The position numbers and the translations under genes were made by a program. A stretch of 64,000 bases of DNA from assembly GCA_040902725.1 (NCBI GenBank), contig JBBDWU010000009.1, forward strand, positions 124,001 to 188,000, in the 5' to 3' direction. Source of the stretch: JACVRU01 sp040902725. Lineage in GTDB: Bacteria > Actinomycetota > Thermoleophilia > Gaiellales > Gaiellaceae. A model generated the notes under the pieces. The model saw only the letters and a list, made by a program, of their open reading frames with translations. It made no database searches and was not told the origin of the DNA. Numbering within the stretch: the first letter of the stretch is position 1; every line of letters starts with the position of its first letter. Positions 1-7,868 of this stretch are shown one piece after another.

Positions 1-937
1 GCCAGCCGCGGCGCTCGACCTCGGCGAGCACGTGCCGGCCGGTGGAGACGTAGACCGGGACGGCGAACTCGGCGAGCAGGGGCAGCAGGCGCTCGAACTC
101 GGCCACCGAGAAGTGCGGCGTGCCGAGGCTGACGGCGGCGATCCGCCCCTCGGCGGCCGTCGTCAGCGCGTCGCGCACGCGTCGCAGCCGCTCGAGCGTG
201 ACCTCCACGGTGCGCAACGGCGGCGCGCCCTGGAGCGCGGCCTCGAGCGTCGGCGCCTCCGGCGTCAGACCCACGGCGTGGAAGAGCGCGACGAAGCCGG
301 AGGAGGCGGCCGCGGCCCCGAGCGCCTTCAGCCGGTCCTCGCTCGTCCCCGCGGGGAGCCCCTCGACCACGGGCACCCGGCTGCCCGCCTCCGCGCCGAC
401 GAGCGTGCCCAGCACCGGATAGAGCACATCCGCGTCGAGCAACCGCTCGGTCACGCCCGCGAGCCGGAAGACGACCTCGCCGCGCCGGTTCTCGGACCGG
501 TGCAGCCCTGCGTCCGGCACCCGGCCCGTGATCGCCGCGGCGGCGTCGATGAAGTCGCCGTAGCGGTTCGTGCGCGCCCCGAGCACCGAGTTCGCGAAGA
601 CGATCGCGTTCGACTCGGCCCAGGCGATCTGCTCGCCGAAGACGGGCCGCGAAGGGAGCTGGTACGGAGCGCAGGTCCACGTGGGGCGGCACCCCAGCTC
701 CACGTAACAGTCCATCAGCCGCCGCGCGCGCACGGCCGTGGCGGCGTCGCCCCGGTAGCGGTCGGGGTGCAGCAGGTCGAGCGAGCCGACGTTCAGCGTC
801 GTCGGCACGGAGACCCGCGCGCCCGACGCGACCAGCCGCTCGGCGAAGTCGAGGCTCGCCTGCCCGTGGTACAGGCAGCCGTCCACGTGGGCGCGCGTGA
901 TCTCGATCAGGCCCGGCGCACCGGCCAGCTCGGCCAT
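1..937 (-). CDS. Aconitase X catalytic-domain protein, cut by left edge
   Basis: The minus-strand frame from the livF end to the window edge is open and reads as an aconitase X (AcnX) large domain, with the family-like segment ITRAHVDGCLYHGQASLDF near its N-terminus and later RPTWTCAPYQLPSRPVFGEQ. Family knowledge: bacterial AcnX proteins of this type are cis-3-hydroxy-L-proline dehydratases, and archaeal ones dehydrate phosphomevalonate; the small swivel domain is often the next gene, here outside the window. I placed the start at the ATG at 937, but family-like sequence (VDGVALAGRIVDR) continues upstream of it to about 976 without an ATG, GTG or TTG, so the true start is unresolved. It follows livF by 35 bases and is probably in the liv operon, which hints that the transporter imports its substrate (inference). 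Confidence 0.8.
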   Translation of the reverse strand, partial: MAELAGAPGLIEITRAHVDGCLYHGQASLDFAERLVASGARVSVPTTLNVGSLDLLHPDRYRGDAATAVRARRLMDCYVELGCRPTWTCAPYQLPSRPVFGEQIAWAESNAIVFANSVLGARTNRYGDFIDAAAAITGRVPDAGLHRSENRRGEVVFRLAGVTERLLDADVLYPVLGTLVGAEAGSRVPVVEGLPAGTSEDRLKALGAAAASSGFVALFHAVGLTPEAPTLEAALQGAPPLRTVEVTLERLRRVRDALTTAAEGRIAAVSLGTPHFSVAEFERLLPLLAEFAVPVYVSTGRHVLAEVERRGW

Positions 938-972
938 GCGGTCGACGATCCGGCCGGCGAGCGCGACCCCGT

Positions 973-1716
973 CTACTCGAGCTCGCCCAGGTAGGCCCGC
1001 TTCATCTCCGGGTTCTCGAGCAGCGCCTTGGCCGTGTCCGAGAGCACGATCTCGCCGGTCTGGAGCACGTAGCCACGGTCGGCGATCGAGAGCGCCATGT
1101 TGGCGTTCTGCTCGACGACGAAAACCGTCGTGCCCTGGCCGTTGATCTGCTCGATGATCTCGAAGTTCTGCTCCACGAGCAGGGGCGAGAGCCCCATCGA
1201 GGGCTCGTCCATCAGCAGCACCTTCGGCCGCGCCATCAGCGCGCGGCTCACCGCCACCATCTGCTGCTCGCCCCCGGAGAGGGTGCCGGCGCGCTGGTCG
1301 AGCCGCTCCTTGATGCGCGGGAAGAGGTCGAAGGCCCGCTCGAGGTCCTGGCGCACGCCGTCCTTGTCGGTCCGCTGGTACGCGCCGAGCTGGAGGTTCT
1401 CGCGCACCGTCATCCGCTTGAACAGCCGCCGGTTCTCCGGGACCATCGAGACGCCGCGCGCGACGACCTCCCGCGGCGGCAGCCCGTCGACGCGCTGGCC
1501 GTCGACGATCACCTCGCCCTTCGTCGGGATGACGTAGCCGAGGATCGTCTTCAGCGTCGTCGTCTTGCCGCTCGCGTTGCCCCCGAGCAGGCAGACGATC
1601 TCGCCCGGGTAGATGTCCACGCTGACGTCCTTGAGGATGTGGATCTGCCCGTAGTGGGTGTCGACGTTGCGGAGCTGGAGGACGGGCTCCTGCTTCGGGA
1701 CGGGCGCGGCGGTCAC
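973..1716 (-). CDS. livF: Branched-chain amino acid type ABC transporter ATPase LivF
   Basis: This 247-residue protein is the second ATPase of a HAAT-type importer and powers uptake at the cytoplasmic face with LivG. Walker A reads GGNASGKTT (about residue 45), the ABC signature is LSGGEQQ, Walker B is VLLMDEPS and the H-loop lies in VFVVEQNAN. Length matches LivF. Its ATG overlaps the livG stop (ATGA), so the two are translationally coupled. The C-terminus MKRAYLGELE is typical of LivF. The true ligand cannot be read from the ATPase; the downstream aconitase X gene leaves open hydroxyproline or a related amino acid rather than leucine. Confidence 0.93.
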   Translation of the reverse strand: MTAAPVPKQEPVLQLRNVDTHYGQIHILKDVSVDIYPGEIVCLLGGNASGKTTTLKTILGYVIPTKGEVIVDGQRVDGLPPREVVARGVSMVPENRRLFKRMTVRENLQLGAYQRTDKDGVRQDLERAFDLFPRIKERLDQRAGTLSGGEQQMVAVSRALMARPKVLLMDEPSMGLSPLLVEQNFEIIEQINGQGTTVFVVEQNANMALSIADRGYVLQTGEIVLSDTAKALLENPEMKRAYLGELE

Positions 1717-2492
1717 GAGGCCGCCTTCGTCCCGAGATACGCCTCGATCACGCGCTCGTCGGTCGCCACCTCGCGGTACGTGCCCTCGGCGATCTTCGTC
1801 CCGTAGTCGAGGACGACGACCCGGTCGGAGACGCGGCCGACGACGCGCATGTCGTGCTCGATCAGGCAGATCGTGAAGCCGCGCTCGTCCCGCAGCTTGA
1901 CCACGAGCTCGGTCAGCTCCTGCGTCTCGCTCGGGTTCATTCCCGCCGTGGGCTCGTCCAGCAGCAGCAGCTGCGGCTCGGCCGCCATCGCCCGCGCGAT
2001 CTCGAGGCGGCGGCGGTTCGCGTAGGAGAGGACGTGCGCCTCCTGCCCGAACCGGTAGCCGACGAGGCGCGAGCCGAAGAACGCCAGCGTCTCCTTCGCG
2101 CGCTCGCGCGCCTGCTCTTCCTCGCGGCGGAAGCGAGGCGTCCGCAGGATCGCCGAGACGGTGCCCGAGCGCGTCCGCGTGTGCTGGCCGACCAGCACGT
2201 TCTCGAGCACGGTCATGTTCGGGAAGAGCCGGACGTTCTGGAACGTCCGCGCGACCCCGCGCTCGAGCACCTGGTTCGGCCGCAGCCCGACGATGTCGTG
2301 GCCCTCGACGAGGATCTCGCCCGCATCCGGCTTGATCATCCCGGTGACGATGTTGAAGAACGTGGTCTTGCCGGCGCCGTTGGGGCCGATCAGGCTCACG
2401 ATCTCGCCCTCGTCGACGTGGAAGTCGAGGCCGTCGATCGCCGTCAGGCCGCCGAAGGCCTTCGTCAGCTTCCTCGTCTCGAGCAGCGCCAT
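1713..2492 (-). CDS. livG: Branched-chain amino acid type ABC transporter ATPase LivG
   Basis: LivG is the partner ATPase of LivF. It shows Walker A GPNGAGKTT, Walker B LLLLDEPTAGMN (the AGMN extension is typical of LivG) and the switch segment LIEHDMRVV. I start it at MALLETRKLTKAFGG (2492), because the frame upstream of that Met is low-complexity arginine-rich sequence, not LivG-like, and the livM stop lies at 2497. The signature region is the variant LSYANRRRLE, where LivG proteins usually read LSYGQQRRLEIARA; this substitution of the glycine-glutamine pair is seen here but its effect is unknown. The end overlaps livF by four bases. Confidence 0.92.
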   Translation of the reverse strand: MALLETRKLTKAFGGLTAIDGLDFHVDEGEIVSLIGPNGAGKTTFFNIVTGMIKPDAGEILVEGHDIVGLRPNQVLERGVARTFQNVRLFPNMTVLENVLVGQHTRTRSGTVSAILRTPRFRREEEQARERAKETLAFFGSRLVGYRFGQEAHVLSYANRRRLEIARAMAAEPQLLLLDEPTAGMNPSETQELTELVVKLRDERGFTICLIEHDMRVVGRVSDRVVVLDYGTKIAEGTYREVATDERVIEAYLGTKAAS

Positions 2493-2496
2493 CCGG

Positions 2497-4239
2497 TCAG
2501 CTCCCCGCCGGCGCCGGCTCGGTCTCGCCCAGCGCCTCACGCCGCAGCCAGGCGTCCTGCGCCGCCTCGTCGGCGTGCAGCTCCTCCGACCGGCGCTTGC
2601 TCGGGATGAACCCCTCCGGCTTGTTCAGCATCATGTAGATCAGCAGCGCCCCGTAGAGCAGGAACTTGAACTCGGAGAACTCGCGCAGCAGCTCCGGCAG
2701 GCCGACGAGCACGAGCGCGCCGATGATGACGCCGGGGATGCTGGCCATCCCGCCGACGATCACGACCATCAGCACCGTGATCGAGACGACGATGCTGAAC
2801 GAGTTGGGGAAGATCGAGCCGATCTTGTGCGCGAACAGCGCCCCGCCGAGGCTGGCGAGGATCGCGCCGATGATGAAGGCCTGGAGCTTCGCCTGGACGA
2901 TGTTCACGCCCATCACCTCGGCGATCGTCTCGTCCTCGCGCATCGCCATCCACGCGCGGCCGATCCGCGAGTGCTGGAGCGCCCACGACACGTAGATCAG
3001 GATGAGCGCCAGCCCGTAGATCACGTAGAAGAACTCCTGCGAGCTGACGAACTCGACGGGGCCGATCGAGATGTTCGGGACCGAGATGATCCCCTGGGCG
3101 CCGCCGAAGTACGGTTTGAGCGCGTCGGAGAGGAAGAGCAGGCGCGCGATCTCGCCGAAGCCGAGCGTGACGATCGCGAGGTAGTCGCCGCGCATCCGCA
3201 GCACCGGCGTGCCGACGATCACTCCCGCGAGCGCGGCGGCGAGCATGATGAACGGGATCGAGGCCCAGAAGGTGATCTCCGGGTCCCACTGGGGCGAAGC
3301 CGGGGACGTCAGCACCGCGCCCGCGTAGGCGCCGACCGCGAAGAACGCGACGTAGCCGAGGTCGAGCAGGCCCGCGTAGCCGACGACGATGTTCAGGCCG
3401 AGCGCCATCAGCAGGTAGATGCCGGCCAGGTCGAGGACCTCGCTGAGGAAGTTGCCGAGCACGTGCGGCGTGATCGCGAGGATCACGGCGGCGATCGTCA
3501 GCGCGACCAGGCCGTAGCCCCGGCGCTGCGCCCGCGTCGCTCCGGCAAGCCGGCGGCGGAACGCCTGCCGCTGACCCTCGAGCGCCGCGGTCAGCGCGAA
3601 CACGCCGACGAAGACGGCGATCGCCCCCGGGATCGTCAGCCCCCCCGCGCCCTCGTACAGGAACGGGTTGACGGTGTCCCCGATCTTGAGCCCGCGGAAG
3701 ACCTGCGCGATGAGCGTCTGGAGCAGGCCGAACAGGAGCACCCAGGCGACGGCGAGGACGGTAGCGCGGCGGAAGCGGCCCGGGACAAGGTGGATCGCGG
3801 CGCCGAGCGCGCCGATGAGCGTCCCCCCGAGCACGAGCCAGAACGCGCCCTGCCCGACGCCACGGTGGAAGGTCACGATCGACAGCAGCTCGCCGGAGAC
3901 GTTCTGGAGCACCTCGCGGACGTTCACCTCGCTGGCGACGAAGACGAAGAAGGCGAGGAGACCCCCGGCCAGCAGGCCCGTCAGCGCGCCGGTCCCGAGG
4001 TTGAGGACGCCCGCGCGCGGCGTCTCCACCCCCTCCCGCGGCGGCGGCGGCTTCGCAGCCATGTAGCCGACCGTCAGCGGCACGAGCGCGATCACGACGT
4101 AGCCGAGGACGACCTCCGGATCGACGAGCATCCGGTCGGCGAAGGCCACGACCATCCCGATCGCGGACACGAAGACCGCGACGAGCCCGCCGATCAGCCC
4201 GGACCTGACGGCTCTCCGCGGCTCGAAGACGCCGCTCAC
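2497..4239 (-). CDS. livM: ABC transporter permease LivM with extended membrane N-terminus
   Basis: The C-terminal ~330 residues are a LivM permease, with the signatures YLLMALGLNIVVGYAGLLDL and VLRMRGDYLAIVTLGFGEI and the cytoplasmic coupling loop near RIGRAWMAMREDE. The protein is 580 residues, whereas LivM is usually 300-420. The first ~240 residues hold about six extra hydrophobic helices (for example SGLIGGLVAVFVSAIGMVV and AFWLVLGGTLIGALGAAIHL) not needed for the permease fold. The start is a GTG that overlaps the livH stop (GTGA). Four bases separate it from livG. The extension may be a regulatory or scaffold module; its function is unknown. Confidence 0.92.
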   Translation of the reverse strand: MSGVFEPRRAVRSGLIGGLVAVFVSAIGMVVAFADRMLVDPEVVLGYVVIALVPLTVGYMAAKPPPPREGVETPRAGVLNLGTGALTGLLAGGLLAFFVFVASEVNVREVLQNVSGELLSIVTFHRGVGQGAFWLVLGGTLIGALGAAIHLVPGRFRRATVLAVAWVLLFGLLQTLIAQVFRGLKIGDTVNPFLYEGAGGLTIPGAIAVFVGVFALTAALEGQRQAFRRRLAGATRAQRRGYGLVALTIAAVILAITPHVLGNFLSEVLDLAGIYLLMALGLNIVVGYAGLLDLGYVAFFAVGAYAGAVLTSPASPQWDPEITFWASIPFIMLAAALAGVIVGTPVLRMRGDYLAIVTLGFGEIARLLFLSDALKPYFGGAQGIISVPNISIGPVEFVSSQEFFYVIYGLALILIYVSWALQHSRIGRAWMAMREDETIAEVMGVNIVQAKLQAFIIGAILASLGGALFAHKIGSIFPNSFSIVVSITVLMVVIVGGMASIPGVIIGALVLVGLPELLREFSEFKFLLYGALLIYMMLNKPEGFIPSKRRSEELHADEAAQDAWLRREALGETEPAPAGS

Positions 4240-5318
4240 GTCCGCTCCTCCGCCACGCGCTCGCCCAGGAGGCCCGTCGGCCGGAAGATGAGGACGAGGA
4301 TCAGGACCGAGAAGGCGATCACGTCCTTGAGCTGGTGCGCCGACGGCACGCCGAGCCCGCCGAGGACGAGGCTCGGCCCGACCGACTCGGTCTCGCCGAT
4401 GACGAGGCCGCCGAGCATCGCGCCCGGGATGTTGCCGATGCCGCCGAGGACGGCGGCCGCGAACGCCTTGATGCCGGGCAGGAAGCCGGTGAAGAAGAAG
4501 ACCTGACCGAAGACGAGCCCCCAGAGCGTCCCGGCCACGCCGGCCATCGCACCGCCGACGGCGAAGACGGTGAGGATCGTCCGGTCGACGTTGATGCCCA
4601 TCAGCTCGGCGGTCTCCTGGTCCTCCGAGACCGCGCGCATGGCGCGGCCCGTCCGCGTCTTCTCGACGAAGGCGTAGAGCAGGATCATCATCAGGACGGC
4701 GATCAGGATCGTCACGCCCTGCGTCTTGACGATCGCGAAGCCGGCGACGTTCCAGGACCCCTGGAGCGACTCGACCTCGGGATACGACTTGACGCCGGCG
4801 CCGAAGAGGCCGCGGAACGAGTACTGGAGCACGAACGAGGCGCCGATCGCCGTGATCAGGAGCACGAGCCGCGGGCGGCCGCGCAGCGGCCTGTAGGCGA
4901 TGCGCTCGACGAGCACGGCGACGATCGTCGAGGTCGCCATCGTGGACAGCAAGAGGATCAGGATCGCCAGCGCGGGCTGGGCGGACCAGAGCCCGGAGCG
5001 GTTGAGGCCGTCGGAGACGAAGAAGCCGATCATCGCGCCGGCCATGAAGACCTCGCCGTGGGCGAAGTTGATGAAGCGGAGGACGCCGTAGACCATCGTG
5101 TAGCCGAGCGCGATCAGGGCGTAGACGGAGCCCTGGGCGAGCCCGAAGACGGTCAGCGCCTTCCACTGGTCGAGCGTCAGGCGGTCGCTGAGGATGCTCG
5201 CGGTCGCGCCCCAGACGACGGCGACGATCACGCCGATGCGGATCGCCCAGAGGACCCCGCCCGAGAACGAGAACACCTCGAGGCCCCTCCGGCGGAGCGC
5301 GGCGGCGATGTCGCTCAT
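4236..5318 (-). CDS. livH: ABC transporter permease LivH
   Basis: A 360-residue integral membrane permease, the pairing partner of LivM. The family signature GLAQGSVYALIALGYTMVYG is followed by INFAHGEVFMAGAM, and the coupling loop is TRTGRAMRAVSEDQETAELMG. The start MSDIAAALRRRG gives an extra N-terminal helix (about residues 20-45) beyond the shortest LivH proteins. An 80-base gap containing a strong hairpin separates it from the binding-protein gene, and its stop overlaps the livM start. Confidence 0.93.
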   Translation of the reverse strand: MSDIAAALRRRGLEVFSFSGGVLWAIRIGVIVAVVWGATASILSDRLTLDQWKALTVFGLAQGSVYALIALGYTMVYGVLRFINFAHGEVFMAGAMIGFFVSDGLNRSGLWSAQPALAILILLLSTMATSTIVAVLVERIAYRPLRGRPRLVLLITAIGASFVLQYSFRGLFGAGVKSYPEVESLQGSWNVAGFAIVKTQGVTILIAVLMMILLYAFVEKTRTGRAMRAVSEDQETAELMGINVDRTILTVFAVGGAMAGVAGTLWGLVFGQVFFFTGFLPGIKAFAAAVLGGIGNIPGAMLGGLVIGETESVGPSLVLGGLGVPSAHQLKDVIAFSVLILVLIFRPTGLLGERVAEERT

Positions 5319-5350
5319 CTCGGGCTCTCGCTCACTTGGGCCGCAAGGTT

Positions 5351-5384
5351 AACCCGGCGCCGCCCTCGGGGACGGCGCCGGGTT
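5351..5384 (-). terminator. Hairpin between livK-like gene and livH (attenuator-like)
   Basis: A perfect 12-base inverted repeat, AACCCGGCGCCG at 5351-5362 and CGGCGCCGGGTT at 5373-5384, flanks a 10-base loop just after the binding-protein stop codon. No T-run follows on the minus strand, so it is more likely a partial terminator or an mRNA-stabilising 3' end than a full stop. Such an element would let the periplasmic binding protein be made in excess over the membrane complex, a common arrangement in liv operons. Confidence 0.6.
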
Positions 5385-5398
5385 CGTCGTGGCTGTTC

Positions 5399-6673
5399 CT
5401 AGGCCGGGTCGTGGGTGTAGAGCACGTTGGCCCGCACCTGGTCGATCGTCTCCTCCGCCTCGGTGTTCTGGAGGATGTCGATCTTCGGGTCGGCGCAGTC
5501 GCCGAACTCGTCGCAGGTGAGCGTCCCGGTGAGGCCCTGGAAGCCCTCGGTGGCGTAGAGGGCGTCGCGGAGCGCCTGCCGGTCGATCACCAGCGTGCCG
5601 TCGCGGTCCTGCGCCACCTCCTGGATCTTCGTCAGGAGCAGCATGGTGGCGTCGTAGGCGTGCGCGTGGAACGCCTGGATCGGCGCCTCGCCGTACGTCT
5701 CGGTGTACCGAGCGACGAAGTCCCCGTACTCGCCGCCGGTCGGCGCAGCCGGACCGGAGAAGTACATGCCTTCGGTGGCCGGGATGGAGACGTACGTGTC
5801 GGACAGGACGCCGTCCGCCGCCATCAGGATGGAGGCATTGAGGCCTTCGACGTCAGGGGCCTGGCGGGCGATGAAGTCGGCTTCGGGCTGGAAGATCGGG
5901 AAGAAGATCAGCTCCGGCCCGGCTGCCGCGATCTCGGTCAGTACCGGCCTCATGTCGGTGTCGCCCTTGTTGACGGCGGTGGCGATCACGACCTCGCCGC
6001 CGAGCGCCTCGAACGCGTTCCCCATCGCGGTGGCGAGGCCCTCCGTGTACGGGTCGCCGTCGTGGACCGTGGCGACCTTCGTGAAGCCGAGCTCGTTGAA
6101 GACGAACTCGGCGGCCGCCTGGCCCTGGATGAGGTCGTTGTGCGCTGTCCGCAAGTAGCCCTGGCGGAACGCCTCGTTCGCGTTGCCCTCCAGGTCGGAC
6201 GTGAGCACCGGCCCCGTGTTGGAGCCGGAGATCATCACGAGCCCCGCCTCGGACATGATCTCGGCCGCCGGGACGGCCGCGCCGGAGCAGCTCGTGCCGA
6301 TCACGCCGACGACCTGCGGGTCGGCGACGATCCGCTGCATACCGGTGGTGCCGCCCTCCGCAGCGCAGAGGTCGTCCTCACTCTGGAGCTCGATGGTATG
6401 GCCGTTGAGCTCCCCGAAGTCCTCGATTGCCATCTCGATGCCGCGAACCTGGTCGGACCCGAGGCTCGCCGAGGCGCCGGAGATGGACTGGAGCGTGGCG
6501 ATCTTGATCGGCTCACCCGCCGCGAACTCCACCTCGCCGAGCGGCCCGGGGCCTGCGGCCTCCTCAGTCGTCGTCTCCCCCCCGCCCTCGTCGTCACCGC
6601 CGCAGCCGGCGGCGACGAGCGCGAGGGCGGCGACGAGTAGTGCGATGAACCAAAGCAATCTGCGCGCTTTCAA
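5399..6673 (-). CDS. livK: ABC transporter substrate-binding lipoprotein (LivK family)
   Basis: A 424-residue extracytoplasmic amino-acid binding protein (Peripla_BP_6 type). It begins with a short basic segment, a hydrophobic core (LLWFIALLVAALALVAAGC) ending in a lipobox and cysteine, then an acidic linker and the receptor domain starting GPLGEVEFAAGEPIKIATLQ. I chose the TTG at 6673 because AGGAGGA lies just upstream and because it begins the signal peptide; the 37 codons before it are unlike a signal peptide. A promoter is visible at 6756-6784. Ligand specificity is not readable from sequence. Confidence 0.9.
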   Translation of the reverse strand: MKARRLLWFIALLVAALALVAAGCGGDDEGGGETTTEEAAGPGPLGEVEFAAGEPIKIATLQSISGASASLGSDQVRGIEMAIEDFGELNGHTIELQSEDDLCAAEGGTTGMQRIVADPQVVGVIGTSCSGAAVPAAEIMSEAGLVMISGSNTGPVLTSDLEGNANEAFRQGYLRTAHNDLIQGQAAAEFVFNELGFTKVATVHDGDPYTEGLATAMGNAFEALGGEVVIATAVNKGDTDMRPVLTEIAAAGPELIFFPIFQPEADFIARQAPDVEGLNASILMAADGVLSDTYVSIPATEGMYFSGPAAPTGGEYGDFVARYTETYGEAPIQAFHAHAYDATMLLLTKIQEVAQDRDGTLVIDRQALRDALYATEGFQGLTGTLTCDEFGDCADPKIDILQNTEAEETIDQVRANVLYTHDPA

Positions 6674-6755
6674 AGAGTCCTCCTCCTGTGCCCGAGTGCG
6701 GATTTGCCAAGGGACCTGGGCCCGCTCGCGCCGGCTCCGGCCCTCTGTAATGAGG

Positions 6756-6784
6756 AGTATGGGCCTGCCCGAAGCCGTTTTCAA
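6756..6784 (-). promoter_or_regulatory. Sigma-70 type promoter of the liv operon
   Basis: On the minus strand TTGAAA (6784-6779) and CATACT (6761-6756) are separated by exactly 17 bases, matching 5/6 and 4/6 of the consensus hexamers. The predicted transcript starts near 6748 and has an untranslated leader of about 75 bases before the TTG with its strong Shine-Dalgarno site, so this operon, unlike many neighbours, is not leaderless. Confidence 0.6.
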
Positions 6785-6815
6785 GCCGGTACCGCCGCTA
6801 CCATGAAGCCTTAAC

Positions 6816-6899
6816 GCGGCGGTGGCGCAACCGGCTGACGCGATCGACTCAAAATCGATTGCCCTTCGGGGCTTGTGGGTTCGAATCCCACCCGCCGCA
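6816..6899 (+). tRNA. tRNA-Leu(CAA)
   Basis: The 84-base segment folds as a type II tRNA. The acceptor arms GCGGCGG (6816-6822) and CCGCCGC (6892-6898) pair fully, with discriminator A at 6899. The anticodon stem ATCGA/TCGAT encloses the loop CTCAAAA, giving anticodon CAA at 6850-6852. A long variable arm (CCC-TTC-GGGG type) and the T arm GTGGG-TTCGAAT-CCCAC follow. No 3' CCA is encoded. It reads UUG leucine codons. Confidence 0.96.
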
Positions 6900-6907
6900 T
6901 AGCAGCG

Positions 6908-7810
6908 CTAGGGAGCGCCGCCGCCGGGCGACCAGACGGGATCGACGTCGTCGGCCGGGTCGTCGGTGAGCCGCGTCAGGCCGGTGCCGTCGGCCGCCAT
7001 CACGTAGATCTCCTCGTTGCCGGCCCGGCCGCTGACGAAGGCGAGCTTCGCGCCGTCGGGAGACCACGCGGGGCCGACGTCGGCGGCGGCGTCGCCGGTC
7101 AGGGCCGTCACGTCGCCGCCGTCCGCGCTCATCGTGTACAGCTCGAAGTCGCCGTCGCGGTCGCTCGTGAAGGCGATCAGCGTGCCGTCCGGCGACCAGG
7201 CCGGGCCGAAGTCGCCGGCGCGGTCGTCCGTGAGCCGCCGCTCTCCCGACCCGTCGCTGTTGACGGCATAGAGCTCGAAGTCGACGCCGTCGCGGTCGCG
7301 GTCGAAGGCGATCTCCGTGCCGTCGGGCGACCACTCCGGCGAGAAGTCGCCCGCCGGATCGTTCGTGAGCCGATCGACGCCGGTGCCGTCGGCGTTCATG
7401 ACGTAGAGCTCGAAGTTGCCGTCACGGTTGCTGGCGAATGCGATCTTCGCGCCGTCGGGCGACCAGGCGGGGAACCCGTCGTCGCCCGGCTCGTCGGTGA
7501 GCCGCCGCAGGCCGGTGCCGTCGGCGTTCATCAGGTACAGCTCGAAGTTGCCGGCCCGGTTGCTGGCGAACGCGATCTTCGCACCGTCGGGCGACCAGGC
7601 CGGGCCCGCGTCCTGGGCCGGGTCGTCGGTGAGGCGCTGCAGGGCGGTCCCGTCGGCGTTGACGACGTAGATCTCGGCGTTGCCGTCGCGCTCGCTCGCG
7701 AAGGCGATCTGTCCCTGGGCGGCCGCCGGTTCGGGCGTGGCCGCGGGCTCGGAGGCGCCGCCGCCGCAGCCGGCGGCGAGCGCGAGCAGGAGGGGGAGGA
7801 ACCGGTGCAC
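6908..7810 (-). CDS. PD40/TolB-like beta-propeller lipoprotein
   Basis: A 300-residue predicted lipoprotein: VHRFLPLLLALAAGC ends in a lipobox cysteine at about residue 15 and is followed by a short Pro/Ala/Glu linker. The rest is six tandem repeats of about 43 residues built on the pattern IAFASxRDGNxEIYVxNADG...RLTxDPAxDxxPAWSPDGxK, the PD40 (WD40-like) blade, giving a six-bladed propeller. The DNA shows the same ~129-base periodicity. The GTG start at 7810 is fixed by the signal peptide. Relatives include TolB and uncharacterised cell-surface propellers; the ligand is unknown. It is divergent from the phosphofructokinase gene. Confidence 0.85.
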   Translation of the reverse strand: MHRFLPLLLALAAGCGGGASEPAATPEPAAAQGQIAFASERDGNAEIYVVNADGTALQRLTDDPAQDAGPAWSPDGAKIAFASNRAGNFELYLMNADGTGLRRLTDEPGDDGFPAWSPDGAKIAFASNRDGNFELYVMNADGTGVDRLTNDPAGDFSPEWSPDGTEIAFDRDRDGVDFELYAVNSDGSGERRLTDDRAGDFGPAWSPDGTLIAFTSDRDGDFELYTMSADGGDVTALTGDAAADVGPAWSPDGAKLAFVSGRAGNEEIYVMAADGTGLTRLTDDPADDVDPVWSPGGGAP

Positions 7811-7856
7811 CGGCCCACTATCCCAGCAATCAGCCCCCGCGCAAAGCCCGCTGCGA

Positions 7857-7862
7857 TAGAAC
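7857..7862 (+). promoter_or_regulatory. -10 box of leaderless pfk transcript
   Basis: TAGAAC lies six bases before the GTG start of the phosphofructokinase gene, the spacing expected when transcription begins at the start codon itself. No Shine-Dalgarno sequence fits in the interval. Confidence 0.45.
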
Positions 7863-7868
7863 ACGGCG

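Noticed and set aside
32..994. Plus-strand open frame at the left end
   Set aside because: It lies opposite a clear aconitase X frame and has only low-complexity composition.
2161..4506. Long plus-strand open frame opposite livM
   Set aside because: Asp/Glu/Arg-rich low-complexity translation opposite a clear permease gene; no family features.
6908..7700. CRISPR-like direct repeats
   Set aside because: The ~129-base periodicity is explained by six PD40 protein repeats; there are no short identical repeats with unique spacers.
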